From positions 248,001 through 312,000 of the forward strand of contig CAKNFP010000001.1 in the NCBI GenBank assembly GCA_930633525.1: a stretch of DNA of 64,000 bases. Direction: 5' to 3'. Under the pieces are notes generated by a model that was not told the DNA's origin, did no database searches, and worked only from the letters and a program-made list of their open reading frames with translations. A program made the translations under genes and the position numbers. This document shows positions 1-8,955 of this stretch, piece after piece. Each line of letters opens with the position of its first letter. Positions within the stretch are counted from its first letter, which is position 1. The stretch comes from Hyphomicrobiales bacterium (lineage in GTDB: Bacteria > Pseudomonadota > Alphaproteobacteria > Rhizobiales > Beijerinckiaceae).

Positions 1-14
1 CGAGGGAGAACGTC

Positions 15-563
15 ATGGCGGACAAGAATGCCAAAGCCGGGGCCGGTCTGAGCCCAGTCGAAAAGGCCGCCTTGCCCTATCGCCCCTGTGTCGGGGTGAT
101 GCTGCTGAATGCCCGCCGCGAAGTCTTTGTCGGGCGGCGCGCGTCCGGCAACGATCCGGAGCGCGTTGCTGCGACTTTCGCATGGCAGATGCCGCAGGGT
201 GGGATCGACGAAGGCGAGGATCCGTTGACGGCTGCCCATCGCGAACTCTACGAGGAGACGAATGTTCGCTCCTCGCGCCTGCTCGCCGAAGCGCCGGAAT
301 GGTTCGACTACGACCTGCCGTCGGAGCTGGTTGGCAAGGCTTGGAAGGGTCGCTATCGCGGCCAGACCCAGAAGTGGTTCGCGCTCGACTTCACAGGCGA
401 TGAGAGCGAAATCGACATTCGTACGCCTGGCGGCGGCGCCCACAAGCCGGAATTCGAAGATTGGCGCTGGGAACCGATGGCGCATTTGCCGCAACTCGTG
501 GTGCCATTCAAGCGGCCCGTCTACGAGCAGGTCGTGGCGGCCTTCCGGCATCTGGCCGGATAG
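15..563 (+). CDS. rppH: RNA pyrophosphohydrolase (Nudix hydrolase)
   Basis: 182-aa Nudix hydrolase predicted to remove pyrophosphate from the 5' triphosphate end of mRNA, the step that opens transcripts to 5'-end-dependent decay in the cytoplasm; in alphaproteobacteria the same family is also annotated as a dinucleoside polyphosphate hydrolase. The Nudix box lies at residues 62-84: GGIDEGED, then RELYEET, matching GX5EX7REUXEEXGU. The entry motif WQMPQGG just before it is typical of the RppH/IalA group. A GGGAGA ribosome site sits 7 bases before the ATG. The gene upstream lies outside the window. The downstream gene is also a nucleotide hydrolase but is about 215 bases away, so an operon is not evident. 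Confidence 0.93.
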   Translation: MADKNAKAGAGLSPVEKAALPYRPCVGVMLLNARREVFVGRRASGNDPERVAATFAWQMPQGGIDEGEDPLTAAHRELYEETNVRSSRLLAEAPEWFDYDLPSELVGKAWKGRYRGQTQKWFALDFTGDESEIDIRTPGGGAHKPEFEDWRWEPMAHLPQLVVPFKRPVYEQVVAAFRHLAG

Positions 564-778
564 CCGGACGAGGCCTTGCCCGGATCTGCGGATCGATCAT
601 CCCAGTGTCATCAAATCGTCAGTTGTGATGCGCTATGGTTGTATTTTTCCCATACTAACCAACTAAAGAGCGTGGTTTTTGATTCGACATTGATTCAATG
701 GGGCGAGGTATTATCGAGAGTGGCGGGGCTGTGTTGAGACGAGGGGGAACGCGATAACGAAATCGCGGGCAGAGGACG

Positions 779-1138
779 ATGAAGAATAGGAACGAAACGG
801 AGTTGACGGCCGGGAATGATTGCATAGAGCGCCTTTATGAGGCCGTCCTGGCGATCAAGCGTCATGGACAGGGAGCGCCGCGTACGGTCAAGCTCGCCCA
901 GGAGGGCGTCGCCAAAATGGCGAAGAAGCTGGTCGAGGAAGCGGCGGAAGTGGGCCTGGACGCCGTCCAGGGCAACCGGATACAGGTCATCCGAGAGAGC
1001 GCGGATCTTCTTTACCATCTCACCGTCCTTTGGGCGGAAACCGGCATCGTTCCGGATGAGGTCTGGGACGAGATGGAGCGTCGCGAGAAGCTCTACGGTA
1101 TCGCCGAAAAATTGCTCAAGTCGGGCAATCGCAGCTGA
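779..1138 (+). CDS. HisE-like phosphoribosyl-ATP pyrophosphohydrolase, orphan
   Basis: 119-aa all-alpha NTP pyrophosphatase of the HisE/MazG superfamily. The metal-binding motif KLVEEAAEV (about residues 44-52) and the second motif RESADLLYHL (about 72-81) are those of phosphoribosyl-ATP diphosphatase, the second step of histidine biosynthesis. No other his gene is nearby: it lies between rppH and a polysaccharide locus, so it may be a paralogue rather than the pathway enzyme. The ATG follows GAGGACG closely. The first 15 residues before IERLYEAV are longer than in compact HisE proteins. Fold and metal site are clear; the exact substrate is inferred. Confidence 0.8.
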   Translation: MKNRNETELTAGNDCIERLYEAVLAIKRHGQGAPRTVKLAQEGVAKMAKKLVEEAAEVGLDAVQGNRIQVIRESADLLYHLTVLWAETGIVPDEVWDEMERREKLYGIAEKLLKSGNRS

Positions 1139-1207
1139 CTGCGGTGCTAGCCTGGCGCGCCGGATGGCTCCACCGGCTCGGCATCAGGCTCCACCATATT
1201 TCAGGCA

Positions 1208-2503
1208 TCAGCTAGCCGGCGCGGGGCTAAGCCGCGCCTTCCTTTTCAGCGTATCGGCGAACCGCCCGGCCTGAATATCCCAGGCCATGGCTTCGGGGCT
1301 GCGCGCGCAGATGCCCGCGAGAAACCACAAGAGGGCGGCGGTCTTGATGGTTGCGAAGGATACGCTGATGCACAATAGCAGAATGATGTAGAAGGCCACG
1401 AACAGCGTGAAACGCCGCGGCTGGCCTTCCGGCACGCGGATGAACACGAAGAGCGCCCAGACCCCGGCGAAGCCCAGGACGCCGAGCTGCGAGAGGGCGT
1501 AGGCATAGCCTGAATCGTTGAAATCGGTCTTCGTGTAAACGAGGCCCATGGCCTCGCCGAGGCCGAGCGTGTTGATGAGCTGCCCGGCGAGGAGAAAACG
1601 GCCGAAAATCGTGTTGTCCCAGGCGATATTGCCCTTCACCGAGGCGTAGGTGATGAGGGCGATGACGGCGAGGAAGGGCGCGACGAAAATCATTCCGGGG
1701 CGCACCAATGGCGCGATGAGATAGAGCCCGAGGGTAATCCCGCACAGGTACATGCCGAAGCGTGCATCGCCGAGCACGAGGATCGTCATGATCGCGAGCG
1801 TCTTGGGAATGAAGGCCTGAGGCCTCCGGAAGTCGCGGCTCAACACCCAGGCAAAGGCGACGGCCCCGAAATTGCCGACGGAGACCGGCTCGAGGAAGAC
1901 CGAGGAAACCCGGTGCTCGCCGAGGAAAGGCAGAAGCGTCCGCCCCTCGAAGCGCGTGCCGGAGATGAACAGCCCGGATTCGCCCGTCGTCGCCGCGGCA
2001 TCGACTGAACCGCGCGACACATAATAGCCGATGACGTCGAAATATTTGAGAAAGGTGTCGAGGAACATCCATTCGAACAAGGCCGCGCCGAGCACCACGA
2101 GGATCGACCACGTCACGGCCCGATCGCCCAAGTCGAGATTGCCCCGCTTCAGGCCGAGAATGTAGAAGACGACCGGGATCATCAGGTCGCGCAGGATCTT
2201 CGGGTCGATGACGCCGCGAAACAGCATCAAGGCGCCGACGTAGGAGAAAATCCCGAGAAGCACGAAATAGAGCGCAGGGCTGCGGTCGGCGATCAGGAGA
2301 AAGGTGCAGCCGACCAGCATGACTTCGACCAGCATGACCATGCTGGCGCTAACGCCCATGACATTCGTGTTCACGAAGCAGAGGGCAAAATTGAAGGCGA
2401 GCGCCGCCAGCAGGATGGGGAGCACCAGGGACTGGCGAAGGTCGCTCTGCACTGGAGCCATGGCCAAGGTCTGATAGCTGTTTGCCGCGTGTGCAACGCT
2501 CAT
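1208..2503 (-). CDS. O-antigen/exopolysaccharide polymerase-like membrane protein (Wzy-like)
   Basis: 431-aa polytopic membrane protein with roughly ten to twelve hydrophobic segments beginning near residue 26 and a larger soluble loop around residues 165-205. That topology and its place beside Wzc-, Wzx- and WcaJ-like genes suit a Wzy-type polymerase that joins undecaprenyl-linked repeat units at the periplasmic face of the inner membrane. Wzy proteins share little sequence, so the call rests on topology and neighbours; a ligase of the WaaL type is the main alternative. The ribosome site is weak. It is separated from the downstream-facing wzc-like gene by about 190 bases holding a GAGCAT hairpin repeat and a terminator. 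Confidence 0.62.
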   Translation of the reverse strand: MSVAHAANSYQTLAMAPVQSDLRQSLVLPILLAALAFNFALCFVNTNVMGVSASMVMLVEVMLVGCTFLLIADRSPALYFVLLGIFSYVGALMLFRGVIDPKILRDLMIPVVFYILGLKRGNLDLGDRAVTWSILVVLGAALFEWMFLDTFLKYFDVIGYYVSRGSVDAAATTGESGLFISGTRFEGRTLLPFLGEHRVSSVFLEPVSVGNFGAVAFAWVLSRDFRRPQAFIPKTLAIMTILVLGDARFGMYLCGITLGLYLIAPLVRPGMIFVAPFLAVIALITYASVKGNIAWDNTIFGRFLLAGQLINTLGLGEAMGLVYTKTDFNDSGYAYALSQLGVLGFAGVWALFVFIRVPEGQPRRFTLFVAFYIILLLCISVSFATIKTAALLWFLAGICARSPEAMAWDIQAGRFADTLKRKARLSPAPAS

Positions 2504-2527
2504 AGCGTGAAGCCGTGATGGGAGCTA

Positions 2528-2565
2528 GAGCATTTCCGGCGAAATCCGGTTAGCCAGGAATGCTC
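2528..2565. repeat. GAGCAT...ATGCTC intergenic hairpin repeat, copy 1
   Basis: A 38-base element bounded by GAGCATT and AATGCTC with further pairing (TTCC/GGAA) inside. A relative occurs at 18204-18247. Short inverted repeats with these ends are frequent between genes in Hyphomicrobiales genomes. Here it sits just upstream of the polymerase gene. Confidence 0.55.
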
Positions 2566-2653
2566 CACCTCTTTGCTTCCAGGTGATTTCGGATGCGGGC
2601 AACCGCTGCACATTCCCGCCGGAGCCGCTCCGGCGGCCAATCTGCCGGAGGTC

Positions 2654-2676
2654 GCGTCCCTCCCGGGGAGGGACGC
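2654..2676 (-). terminator. Hairpin downstream of the wzc-like gene
   Basis: Perfect inverted repeat GCGTCCCTCCC - G - GGGAGGGACGC placed 15 bases after the stop codon of the minus-strand chain-length gene. The stem is very GC-rich. No U-run follows, so intrinsic termination is likely but not certain. Confidence 0.5.
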
Positions 2677-2690
2677 CATGGCCAGGATGC

Positions 2691-4826
2691 CTATGCCTCG
2701 ACAAACACCATGCCGACGGCGCGGGGGCGCAGGGCGCGGATGGAAGCGAGCGTCTCGTTCAAGGCGCGCTGGCGGGTTGCGCCCTGGTCGACCAGAATGA
2801 GAACCATGTCCGCCGCGGCGATGAAGCGCTGCACCGTGAGGTCGTCCTGCGGACGGGCGGCATCGACAAGGGTGAGGCTCGGGGCGTCGGTGCCAGCGGC
2901 ACTGATATCGTCGAGCCGCGCGCGCGGCGAGCGGGCCATCTGGCCAGTAGCCGTGGCGCCCATCGGCAGGATGCGCAGGCTGGCGCCGGCCGGCAGCGGG
3001 GTGATGACGTTCTCGCTTGTCGCCTCCGTTGCCAGGACAAGCTGGGAGAGCTGGCGACCACGGGAATCGCCGTCCACGAGCAGGGTGCGCTCGCCGTCCT
3101 GGGTGAAGGTGACGGCCAGGTCGACCACGATCTTGGCCCGCAGGTCATTGGCATCGGGCGAGACGATCACGACGGTGCGCGTATCGGAGGGCGGCAGCAT
3201 GCTTTCCAGCGAGAAGGCGAGCTGGCCGAGCAGGAAAGGCTTCGTCACGGTGAGCCGCTCGATCGTCTTCAGGGTGCTGCGCCCACCGCGGGTCGGAGCC
3301 GGGAAGTTGAACTGGCTGGCGGGCGCACGGCGCCATGCGCCGGGGACGCTGGCAAGGACCGGCAGGCCGCTGGCCGCGGCCGCCTGGTTGGCGTCACGCA
3401 GGCGGTCATCCACCTGGTCGAGGCCCCAGGCGAGCGTGGTGCCGAGCCCCGCGCCGAGCAGCAGGCCGGCGGCGATGATCAGGATAGGCGAAGCGCCGCT
3501 GCGGTCGCGCGGGAGAACCGCGTCGCTGATGACGCGCGTGTTGCTGGTGTCCACACCCTGCTGCTCGCTCAGCTCCTTGCTGCGCTGCAGGTAGGACGCA
3601 TAGACCGTGCGTGACGAATCCGCCTCGCGCTCCAGTTCCCGCAGCTGCACGCTCGTCTCGTTGGTGGAGAGCACGTTGTTCTTGAGGGCTTCAGCACGCT
3701 TCTCGATGTCGGCGACAGTGGCCTTAGCCCGATCGAGATTGGCGGAGGTGGCCGTCGCCACACGGCCGATCTCGGCGCGGATGAGCTGGCGGACCTGCTC
3801 GGCCTGGGCGGCGATCGCCTTCATCTGCGGATGCTGCGGCAACAGAGACTGGCCAAGCTCGGCCTGCTGGCGCATGAGGGCAGCATACTGCTCCTTGAGC
3901 GTGGTGATGCTGCTGGCCTGCAGGGTCTCCGGCAGGACGAGCGCATCGATGGCGCGGTTGTTCTGGATAGACCTGATCTGGTCGACGCGCGACTGCAGCT
4001 CCGCCACCTGCGCCTGGGCCGTCAGCAACTGGGTGTTGAGGCCGCGCAGGTCCTGCTCGTCGGCCCGGCCGCCATCGATCCCGATGATGCGGTGGTCCTT
4101 CTTGTAGGCCTCGACCTTGCCTTCGGCGACGGTGACGCGCTCGCGGAGTTCCGAGAGACGGGCAGCAAGGGCGGCATTGGCCCGGCCCACGGTTTCCGCA
4201 CGGGCGCGCTGTTCCTCGCCGATATAGACTTCGGCGACGGTGTTGGCGACGTGCTGGGATATCTGGGGGTCTTCCGTCACGACACCGATGTCGATGACGA
4301 AGGAGCGATCGCCACGGCGAACGGTCAGGCTCTTCTGCAAGGCCTTGAGAGCCTTGGCGAAACGATCCTCACGCTCACCCGAGCTGAAGATCGACATCAC
4401 CTGGCTGCGCAGGCCGGCGGGACGCGCGCCGAACAGCGGATCGTTCTCGAGGCCGGCCCGGTCGATCACCTTCTCAAGCACGCTGCGGGACTCGATGACC
4501 TGACGCTGGCTTTCCATGGCAATCAGGTCGTTGTCGCCTGTCGTCGCCCGGTTGGCGATATCGTTGTCGAGGATGCGCAGGCCGCGCGTGTCGATGAGCA
4601 CCTGCGTCGTCGCGGTGTATTGTGACGGTGTGACGGCGACATAGCCGGCGGCGAGGACAGTGGTCGCTGCTGCGATGGCGGCGATGAGCGGCAGCCGGCG
4701 ACGCAGGCTCTGCAGCGTCGCCCATGGGTCGAAACGGGTCGTGGCTTCACCGATGAAGGGTTCGCTGACCGCGTTCATGGCGCGCAGATTGCCCAGGGGT
4801 TCGAAGCGTGAACTCATAACAGCCAT
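2691..4826 (-). CDS. Exopolysaccharide transport protein, Wzc/GumC-like, with degenerate kinase domain
   Basis: 711-aa inner-membrane polysaccharide co-polymerase predicted to control chain length and export. A first membrane segment lies near residues 48-67, then a Wzz domain, a long coiled-coil periplasmic region (about 190-440), a second membrane segment near 455-475 (ILIIAAGLLLGAGLGTTLAW), and a cytoplasmic alpha/beta domain to the end. In that last domain the expected Walker A loop (GxxGxGKS/T) is replaced by SPDANDLRAKIV, and the C-terminus has no tyrosine cluster, so it is unlikely to be an active BY-kinase. A GAGAGG ribosome site precedes the ATG by 5 bases. It is transcribed away from the GH5 and glycosyltransferase pair, towards the polymerase. 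Confidence 0.85.
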   Translation of the reverse strand: MAVMSSRFEPLGNLRAMNAVSEPFIGEATTRFDPWATLQSLRRRLPLIAAIAAATTVLAAGYVAVTPSQYTATTQVLIDTRGLRILDNDIANRATTGDNDLIAMESQRQVIESRSVLEKVIDRAGLENDPLFGARPAGLRSQVMSIFSSGEREDRFAKALKALQKSLTVRRGDRSFVIDIGVVTEDPQISQHVANTVAEVYIGEEQRARAETVGRANAALAARLSELRERVTVAEGKVEAYKKDHRIIGIDGGRADEQDLRGLNTQLLTAQAQVAELQSRVDQIRSIQNNRAIDALVLPETLQASSITTLKEQYAALMRQQAELGQSLLPQHPQMKAIAAQAEQVRQLIRAEIGRVATATSANLDRAKATVADIEKRAEALKNNVLSTNETSVQLRELEREADSSRTVYASYLQRSKELSEQQGVDTSNTRVISDAVLPRDRSGASPILIIAAGLLLGAGLGTTLAWGLDQVDDRLRDANQAAAASGLPVLASVPGAWRRAPASQFNFPAPTRGGRSTLKTIERLTVTKPFLLGQLAFSLESMLPPSDTRTVVIVSPDANDLRAKIVVDLAVTFTQDGERTLLVDGDSRGRQLSQLVLATEATSENVITPLPAGASLRILPMGATATGQMARSPRARLDDISAAGTDAPSLTLVDAARPQDDLTVQRFIAAADMVLILVDQGATRQRALNETLASIRALRPRAVGMVFVEA

Positions 4827-5098
4827 GGTTGCCTCTCAGGCTCCGAAGGAGCTTCCGTCCGATCTCTTCTGGCCCGACGCTCGAATTTCGTCTCATTTTG
4901 AGACATTCGCGCGCGGTCAGGAGCACCGATAGCTTCTATGCAGCAAGCGGCAGGCCACGGCCGGGCAACCGGCGATCCCTAGGGGCGCGGCTATAAAAAT
5001 TGCTGATTTAACAACGTATTAAAGAGATGTGGTACGTTCTGTGTTGTCCCATCTGTTTGGCTGCTCGCCTGTCCCGGTCCTGGATTCCACGGGAGGCC

Positions 5099-6394
5099 TC
5101 ATCGCTTTGGCACAGACAGGCAGGATGCCGGAACCGTGAGGCCGATCGCCTGTGCCAGTTCGGTTGCGGGGCAGGCAGTGCCCCGTGAGCCCTCCAGCCC
5201 GAAGGGCGGGCTGCTCAGGAGCCAGAGCGTCCAGCCCCAGCCATTGCCAGCGATGGCCGTCGAAACGTCGGCGAGCCAGTGCGCCCGCGAGGCATCATCA
5301 CTGGCCATGGATCCGGCGGGGCGCATCGCGCCGAATTCCGTGAACACGATCTGCGCCGGATCGACATTGTTGCGCTGCTGCCATTCCTTCAATGATCCGA
5401 GGGCCGTGTCGATCGCGGTTCGGCCCGGCGCGGAGGTGAAATACCAGCGGATCGCCTCCTCCGCGGCGGCGCGCTGCTTGTCGCGCTCCGCTGGTGGCCA
5501 ACGGGATGAAGCGGCGAAGGCGGCGTTCGTCCGGGCGAGCGTATCCTCCAGACGTCCGCTTGCCGCGGGATATGGCACGCCTCGCACCTCCGCCAGGAAG
5601 GGCAATGTCCAGGTCGAGCCCTGATGGGTGAAGACGAACGGGTCGTAGAAATGCGCGCTGACCAGGTTGCGCCGATCCTTCAGGAGGGATCCGTCCAGCA
5701 TGACGAGCCCCTTGATCGTCGACCAGCAGCCCCCTGTCAGCAGGATAGGCAGGCTGATCCCGTCCTTGCGTAGCCCGTCGACCAAGGCTTGCTGATGCAC
5801 TGTCCAGTCTGTTCCGGTTTGGATGCGGCATGCCTGTTGCGGCTCGTTCAGCAATTCGAGCGCCACGGGCGGATGGGGCGGAAGCCTATCGAGCCGGCGG
5901 GCAACGCGGCCGGCGAGTGCCCGATAGCTCCGGAACTGCGGGCCGTTGATGCCATCGAGGAAGGCTTCCGGCAATGCCCCGTTCAGACCTGGCGCCATCA
6001 GGGTGGCAATGACCCCGAGGCCCGCCGCCTGATAGCTCCGGACGGCCTGGACAATATCACCGAGCAGTCTGTCGCGGCCCTGCCGGTCGTTCGCCAGCAG
6101 CGGGCCGAAATCTATCGGCAGCCGGACGTGGTCAAAACCAAGCGCGCGGAGGCGGGCCGGTTCGGCGGTGTCGGGGGTGGCATAAGGCGAGGCCGTATAG
6201 CCCGCGCGTCCGACGCGTGCGGTTGTCACGGGAAAGGTGAACCAGGTGACATTGGTGCCGCGCCGGAATACGGGCGTTACCGTTTCCGGCGGCGCGGGCG
6301 TGCTGGCCAGCGCCGGCGAGAAAAGGAGAAGCATGCCGCCCATCCGCGCGATGCGGCGGAGCCGCGCCGCCAGGCCGCCGATGTTCAAGGACAT
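5099..6394 (-). CDS. Secreted glycoside hydrolase family 5 (cellulase-like)
   Basis: 431-aa GH5-type (beta/alpha)8 glycosidase. A signal-peptide-like N-terminus (basic RLRRIAR, then a hydrophobic stretch ending ASTPAP) points to export. The catalytic acid is probably the Glu in ELLNEPQ and the nucleophile the Glu in VFTEFGAMR; DHVRLPID is a further conserved GH5 strand. It probably trims or turns over the beta-linked polysaccharide made by this locus. The start was placed at the ATG at 6394 because the open frame further upstream overlaps the glycosyltransferase ending at 6411. The ribosome site is weak and the junction carries a 14-base tandem duplication, so translation may depend on coupling to the upstream gene. 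Confidence 0.85.
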   Translation of the reverse strand: MSLNIGGLAARLRRIARMGGMLLLFSPALASTPAPPETVTPVFRRGTNVTWFTFPVTTARVGRAGYTASPYATPDTAEPARLRALGFDHVRLPIDFGPLLANDRQGRDRLLGDIVQAVRSYQAAGLGVIATLMAPGLNGALPEAFLDGINGPQFRSYRALAGRVARRLDRLPPHPPVALELLNEPQQACRIQTGTDWTVHQQALVDGLRKDGISLPILLTGGCWSTIKGLVMLDGSLLKDRRNLVSAHFYDPFVFTHQGSTWTLPFLAEVRGVPYPAASGRLEDTLARTNAAFAASSRWPPAERDKQRAAAEEAIRWYFTSAPGRTAIDTALGSLKEWQQRNNVDPAQIVFTEFGAMRPAGSMASDDASRAHWLADVSTAIAGNGWGWTLWLLSSPPFGLEGSRGTACPATELAQAIGLTVPASCLSVPKR

Positions 6395-6396
6395 GC

Positions 6397-6424
6397 TCAA
6401 TGCGCGACTTTCAATGCGCGACTT
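6397..6424. repeat. 14-bp perfect tandem duplication at a gene junction
   Basis: TCAATGCGCGACTT occurs twice back to back (6397-6410 and 6411-6424). The second copy holds the glycosyltransferase stop codon (minus strand) and the first lies in the 16-base gap before the GH5 start. Without the duplication the two genes would be about 2 bases apart. Confidence 0.9.
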
Positions 6425-7457
6425 GCAGAAGGTCGAGATAGGAACCGACCATGCGTTCGCGGGCATATTTCGCGGTGACCGCGCGGGCGGCTTCCCGCCG
6501 TACTGCGGGCGGGGGAGGGTTGCGGAGCATCTGCGCGAGGGCATCCTTCCAGCGCTTGACGTCATGGGGGTTGGCGAAACGGATGGGGGCTATTTCGCCG
6601 GTCGCGAGCACCTCGCGCAGCACATCCAGATCGGCAACCACCGCGGGCAGGCCGACCATCGCTGCCTCCACCGCGGCAAGCCCGAATGTTTCCCAGACGG
6701 ATGGAAAGGCGAAGACATCAGCCGCGGCGAACAGGTCAGGCACATCACCCGGTGTGACGTTTCCAAGCAGGATCAATCTCTCCTGAACGCCGAACTCGCG
6801 GGCGAGCGCCTCGATATGCGCGCGCTTCGGGCCGTCCCCCGCGATCACGAGCGAGGCGCCCGGCAGGGCCGGCAGGGACTTGATGAGAACGTCCTGGTTT
6901 TTCTGATCGACAAGGCGTCCGACATTGAGGATCAGCTTGCCGGTCGCCGGCAAGTTGAACCGTTGGCGCGCCTCCGCCATCGTCAGGCTGGGGTGCGGCG
7001 CATCGAGGCCGTGCTCGATCAGCCGGAGGTCGCGCCGATAAGTGACCGGGTAGTGGGCGAATTCGCTCTGCGTGAAAACGGAATTGGCGATATTGGCGGT
7101 GTAGCCGCCGGTGGTGCCGACGAAACGGTCCAGCCATCGCACGAATGGCGCAGTCTCCCCGGGGATGGCGGTCTGATGAACGATTCTGTTCTTGTAGCCG
7201 CCCAGCCGCCCAGCCGTGCCGACAAGTATCGACGCAGTCGCCTGATAGGCGATGAGCGCGTCAAAGCCGCCGGCCATGATGCGGCGTGCCATGGCGATCG
7301 CCGCCACGATTTTATCCTTCGCGGGCATGAACGGGCGCGGGAACATGATCGCGGTTTCGACATCAACCCCATGCTGGACAAGGCCCTGCTCGATCATATG
7401 GGCCAGGGTCTGGATGCCGCCGATCTCGTCGGTATGGAGGATTTGCAGGACTTTCAT
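6411..7457 (-). CDS. Glycosyltransferase family 4
   Basis: 348-aa GT-B fold glycosyltransferase, probably retaining and cytoplasmic, adding a sugar to the lipid-linked exopolysaccharide unit. The N-terminal acceptor-domain motif DEIGGIQTLAHMI (about residues 9-21) and the C-terminal EX7E element ETFGLAAVE, followed by a GLP turn, mark the GT4 group. ILNVGRL opens the donor domain. The ATG at 7457 (MKVLQILH) was chosen because it begins the canonical first beta strand; the frame stays open upstream into the divergent flippase start region. It is followed after 16 bases by the GH5 gene, so the two likely form an operon. Confidence 0.9.
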   Translation of the reverse strand: MKVLQILHTDEIGGIQTLAHMIEQGLVQHGVDVETAIMFPRPFMPAKDKIVAAIAMARRIMAGGFDALIAYQATASILVGTAGRLGGYKNRIVHQTAIPGETAPFVRWLDRFVGTTGGYTANIANSVFTQSEFAHYPVTYRRDLRLIEHGLDAPHPSLTMAEARQRFNLPATGKLILNVGRLVDQKNQDVLIKSLPALPGASLVIAGDGPKRAHIEALAREFGVQERLILLGNVTPGDVPDLFAAADVFAFPSVWETFGLAAVEAAMVGLPAVVADLDVLREVLATGEIAPIRFANPHDVKRWKDALAQMLRNPPPPAVRREAARAVTAKYARERMVGSYLDLLQVAH

Positions 7458-7546
7458 CACATTCCCTGACAGTCGGTGGCTTGTAAGGGCGCGCGAGACA
7501 TTGGATAGGATGCGGGACGGACCCCTCGGTCCGGTCGTATCACCCA

Positions 7547-8950
7547 ATGAAGCAAGGTCACATGCTGCTTTTCCTTGCCGCGCGCGTTCTGTCGGCGGTC
7601 GGCAATCTGGTCGCCCTCGCCATCTTCTCGCGGATGGCAGGCCCCGTGACCTATGGTGAATATCTCCTGATCTTCGCCTGGACGAGCATCGTCTACGGCT
7701 TCTCCACGCAATGGATGCGCTTCGCGTTTTTCGGCGTGTATCGGCGCGAAGCCGCCGGAGATTATATCGCCTCCTTCGGCGTCTTGTTGAGTGCAGCGCT
7801 CATCGGCGTCGCCATCGTGCTGTCCGGGCTGTGGGTTGCGGGGATCGCCGGGTCGGAATTCCTCTCGGCAGTGTTCATCCTGCTGGTCAGCATGGCGGGT
7901 TACGAGGCTTTGCTGGAGATCAGCCGCACGCGGCTGAAGGCCGGCACGGTGGCCGTGCTCATGCTGTTGCGCGCAGGCTTGGTCATTGTCTTCGGTGCGG
8001 CCGCGCTGACGATGACAGGCAGCGCTGTCTCCCTCGCCCTGGCCGTCGCGCTGGCCCATGCCGGCGCCGCCATCCCGGGCATCATGGCCATCCGCGACGT
8101 GCAGCTCGCGCCGAGCAGGCACGCCATGCGCTCGTTGGTCGTCTACGGCTGGCCGCTCCTCATATCCTTCGGTGTGATGGCCGTGGGCCAAAGCGTCGAC
8201 CGCCTGTTGCTCGCCCATTTCGGCGGCGCGGGCGCGCTTGGCCCCTACGGCGTCGTCGCCGACTTCCTGCGGCAGGCCTTCATGGTCGTTGGCGAATCGA
8301 TCGCCATGGCGCTCGTGACGGTTGCCAAGCTGCATGCCAATGCCGGCGAGCGTGAAGACACTGACCGGGTCTTGCGTCATGCCTTCAATGCCTGCATGGC
8401 GACGGCCGCCTTTGGTGCGGTGTTCTTCCTCGTTTTCGGGGACGTCGTCGTGCGGCTGCTCGTCGGCGAGGCGTTCTATGAGCCCACGCGCACACAGATC
8501 CCCCTGTTCGCGATCGCCTTCGGCTTCATGACGATGCGCAACTTCTATTTCGCGCAGGTCATCTATTTCTCGAGCGCCAGCCATCTTGAACTCGTCGTGT
8601 CGCTTGTCTTCGTGGCAACGTCCGCCCTGCTTGCCGCGCTCCTGATTCCCTTCGAGGGCGCCATGGGTGCGGCGATCGCGCTGATGTCGGCGCATGTCGT
8701 TGCCTGTGTCCTCTTCGTGGTCCTCGGTCGCCGGCATTATCGCATGCCGGTGGATAAGAAAGGCTTTGTCGTCATCAGCCTGATGGCGCTGGCGACGCTG
8801 GTCGCGGATGTCGCCATCCAGCACTTCATCACTGCCCCCATGCTGGCGATGACAGCCAAGGCGCTGGTTTTCGCTGCCGCGGGCGGAGCGGTCATCCTGC
8901 GCTTCAACCTGCTGCACCTCTCGCGCCCACGGAGAGAGGGGGAAGCGTAG
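7547..8950 (+). CDS. Polysaccharide flippase (Wzx/MOP superfamily)
   Basis: 467-aa integral membrane protein with about 12 to 14 hydrophobic helices from the very N-terminus (LFLAARVLSAVGNLVALAIF), typical of lipopolysaccharide/exopolysaccharide flippases that turn undecaprenyl-PP-linked repeats across the inner membrane. Its place between a glycosyltransferase and a WecG-type transferase supports this. A start at the ATG at 7562 is also possible, since AAGG lies just before it; the longer form is given. It is divergent from the GT4 gene, with a shared promoter region of about 90 bases. Confidence 0.85.
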   Translation: MKQGHMLLFLAARVLSAVGNLVALAIFSRMAGPVTYGEYLLIFAWTSIVYGFSTQWMRFAFFGVYRREAAGDYIASFGVLLSAALIGVAIVLSGLWVAGIAGSEFLSAVFILLVSMAGYEALLEISRTRLKAGTVAVLMLLRAGLVIVFGAAALTMTGSAVSLALAVALAHAGAAIPGIMAIRDVQLAPSRHAMRSLVVYGWPLLISFGVMAVGQSVDRLLLAHFGGAGALGPYGVVADFLRQAFMVVGESIAMALVTVAKLHANAGEREDTDRVLRHAFNACMATAAFGAVFFLVFGDVVVRLLVGEAFYEPTRTQIPLFAIAFGFMTMRNFYFAQVIYFSSASHLELVVSLVFVATSALLAALLIPFEGAMGAAIALMSAHVVACVLFVVLGRRHYRMPVDKKGFVVISLMALATLVADVAIQHFITAPMLAMTAKALVFAAAGGAVILRFNLLHLSRPRREGEA

Positions 8951-8955
8951 ACGGG

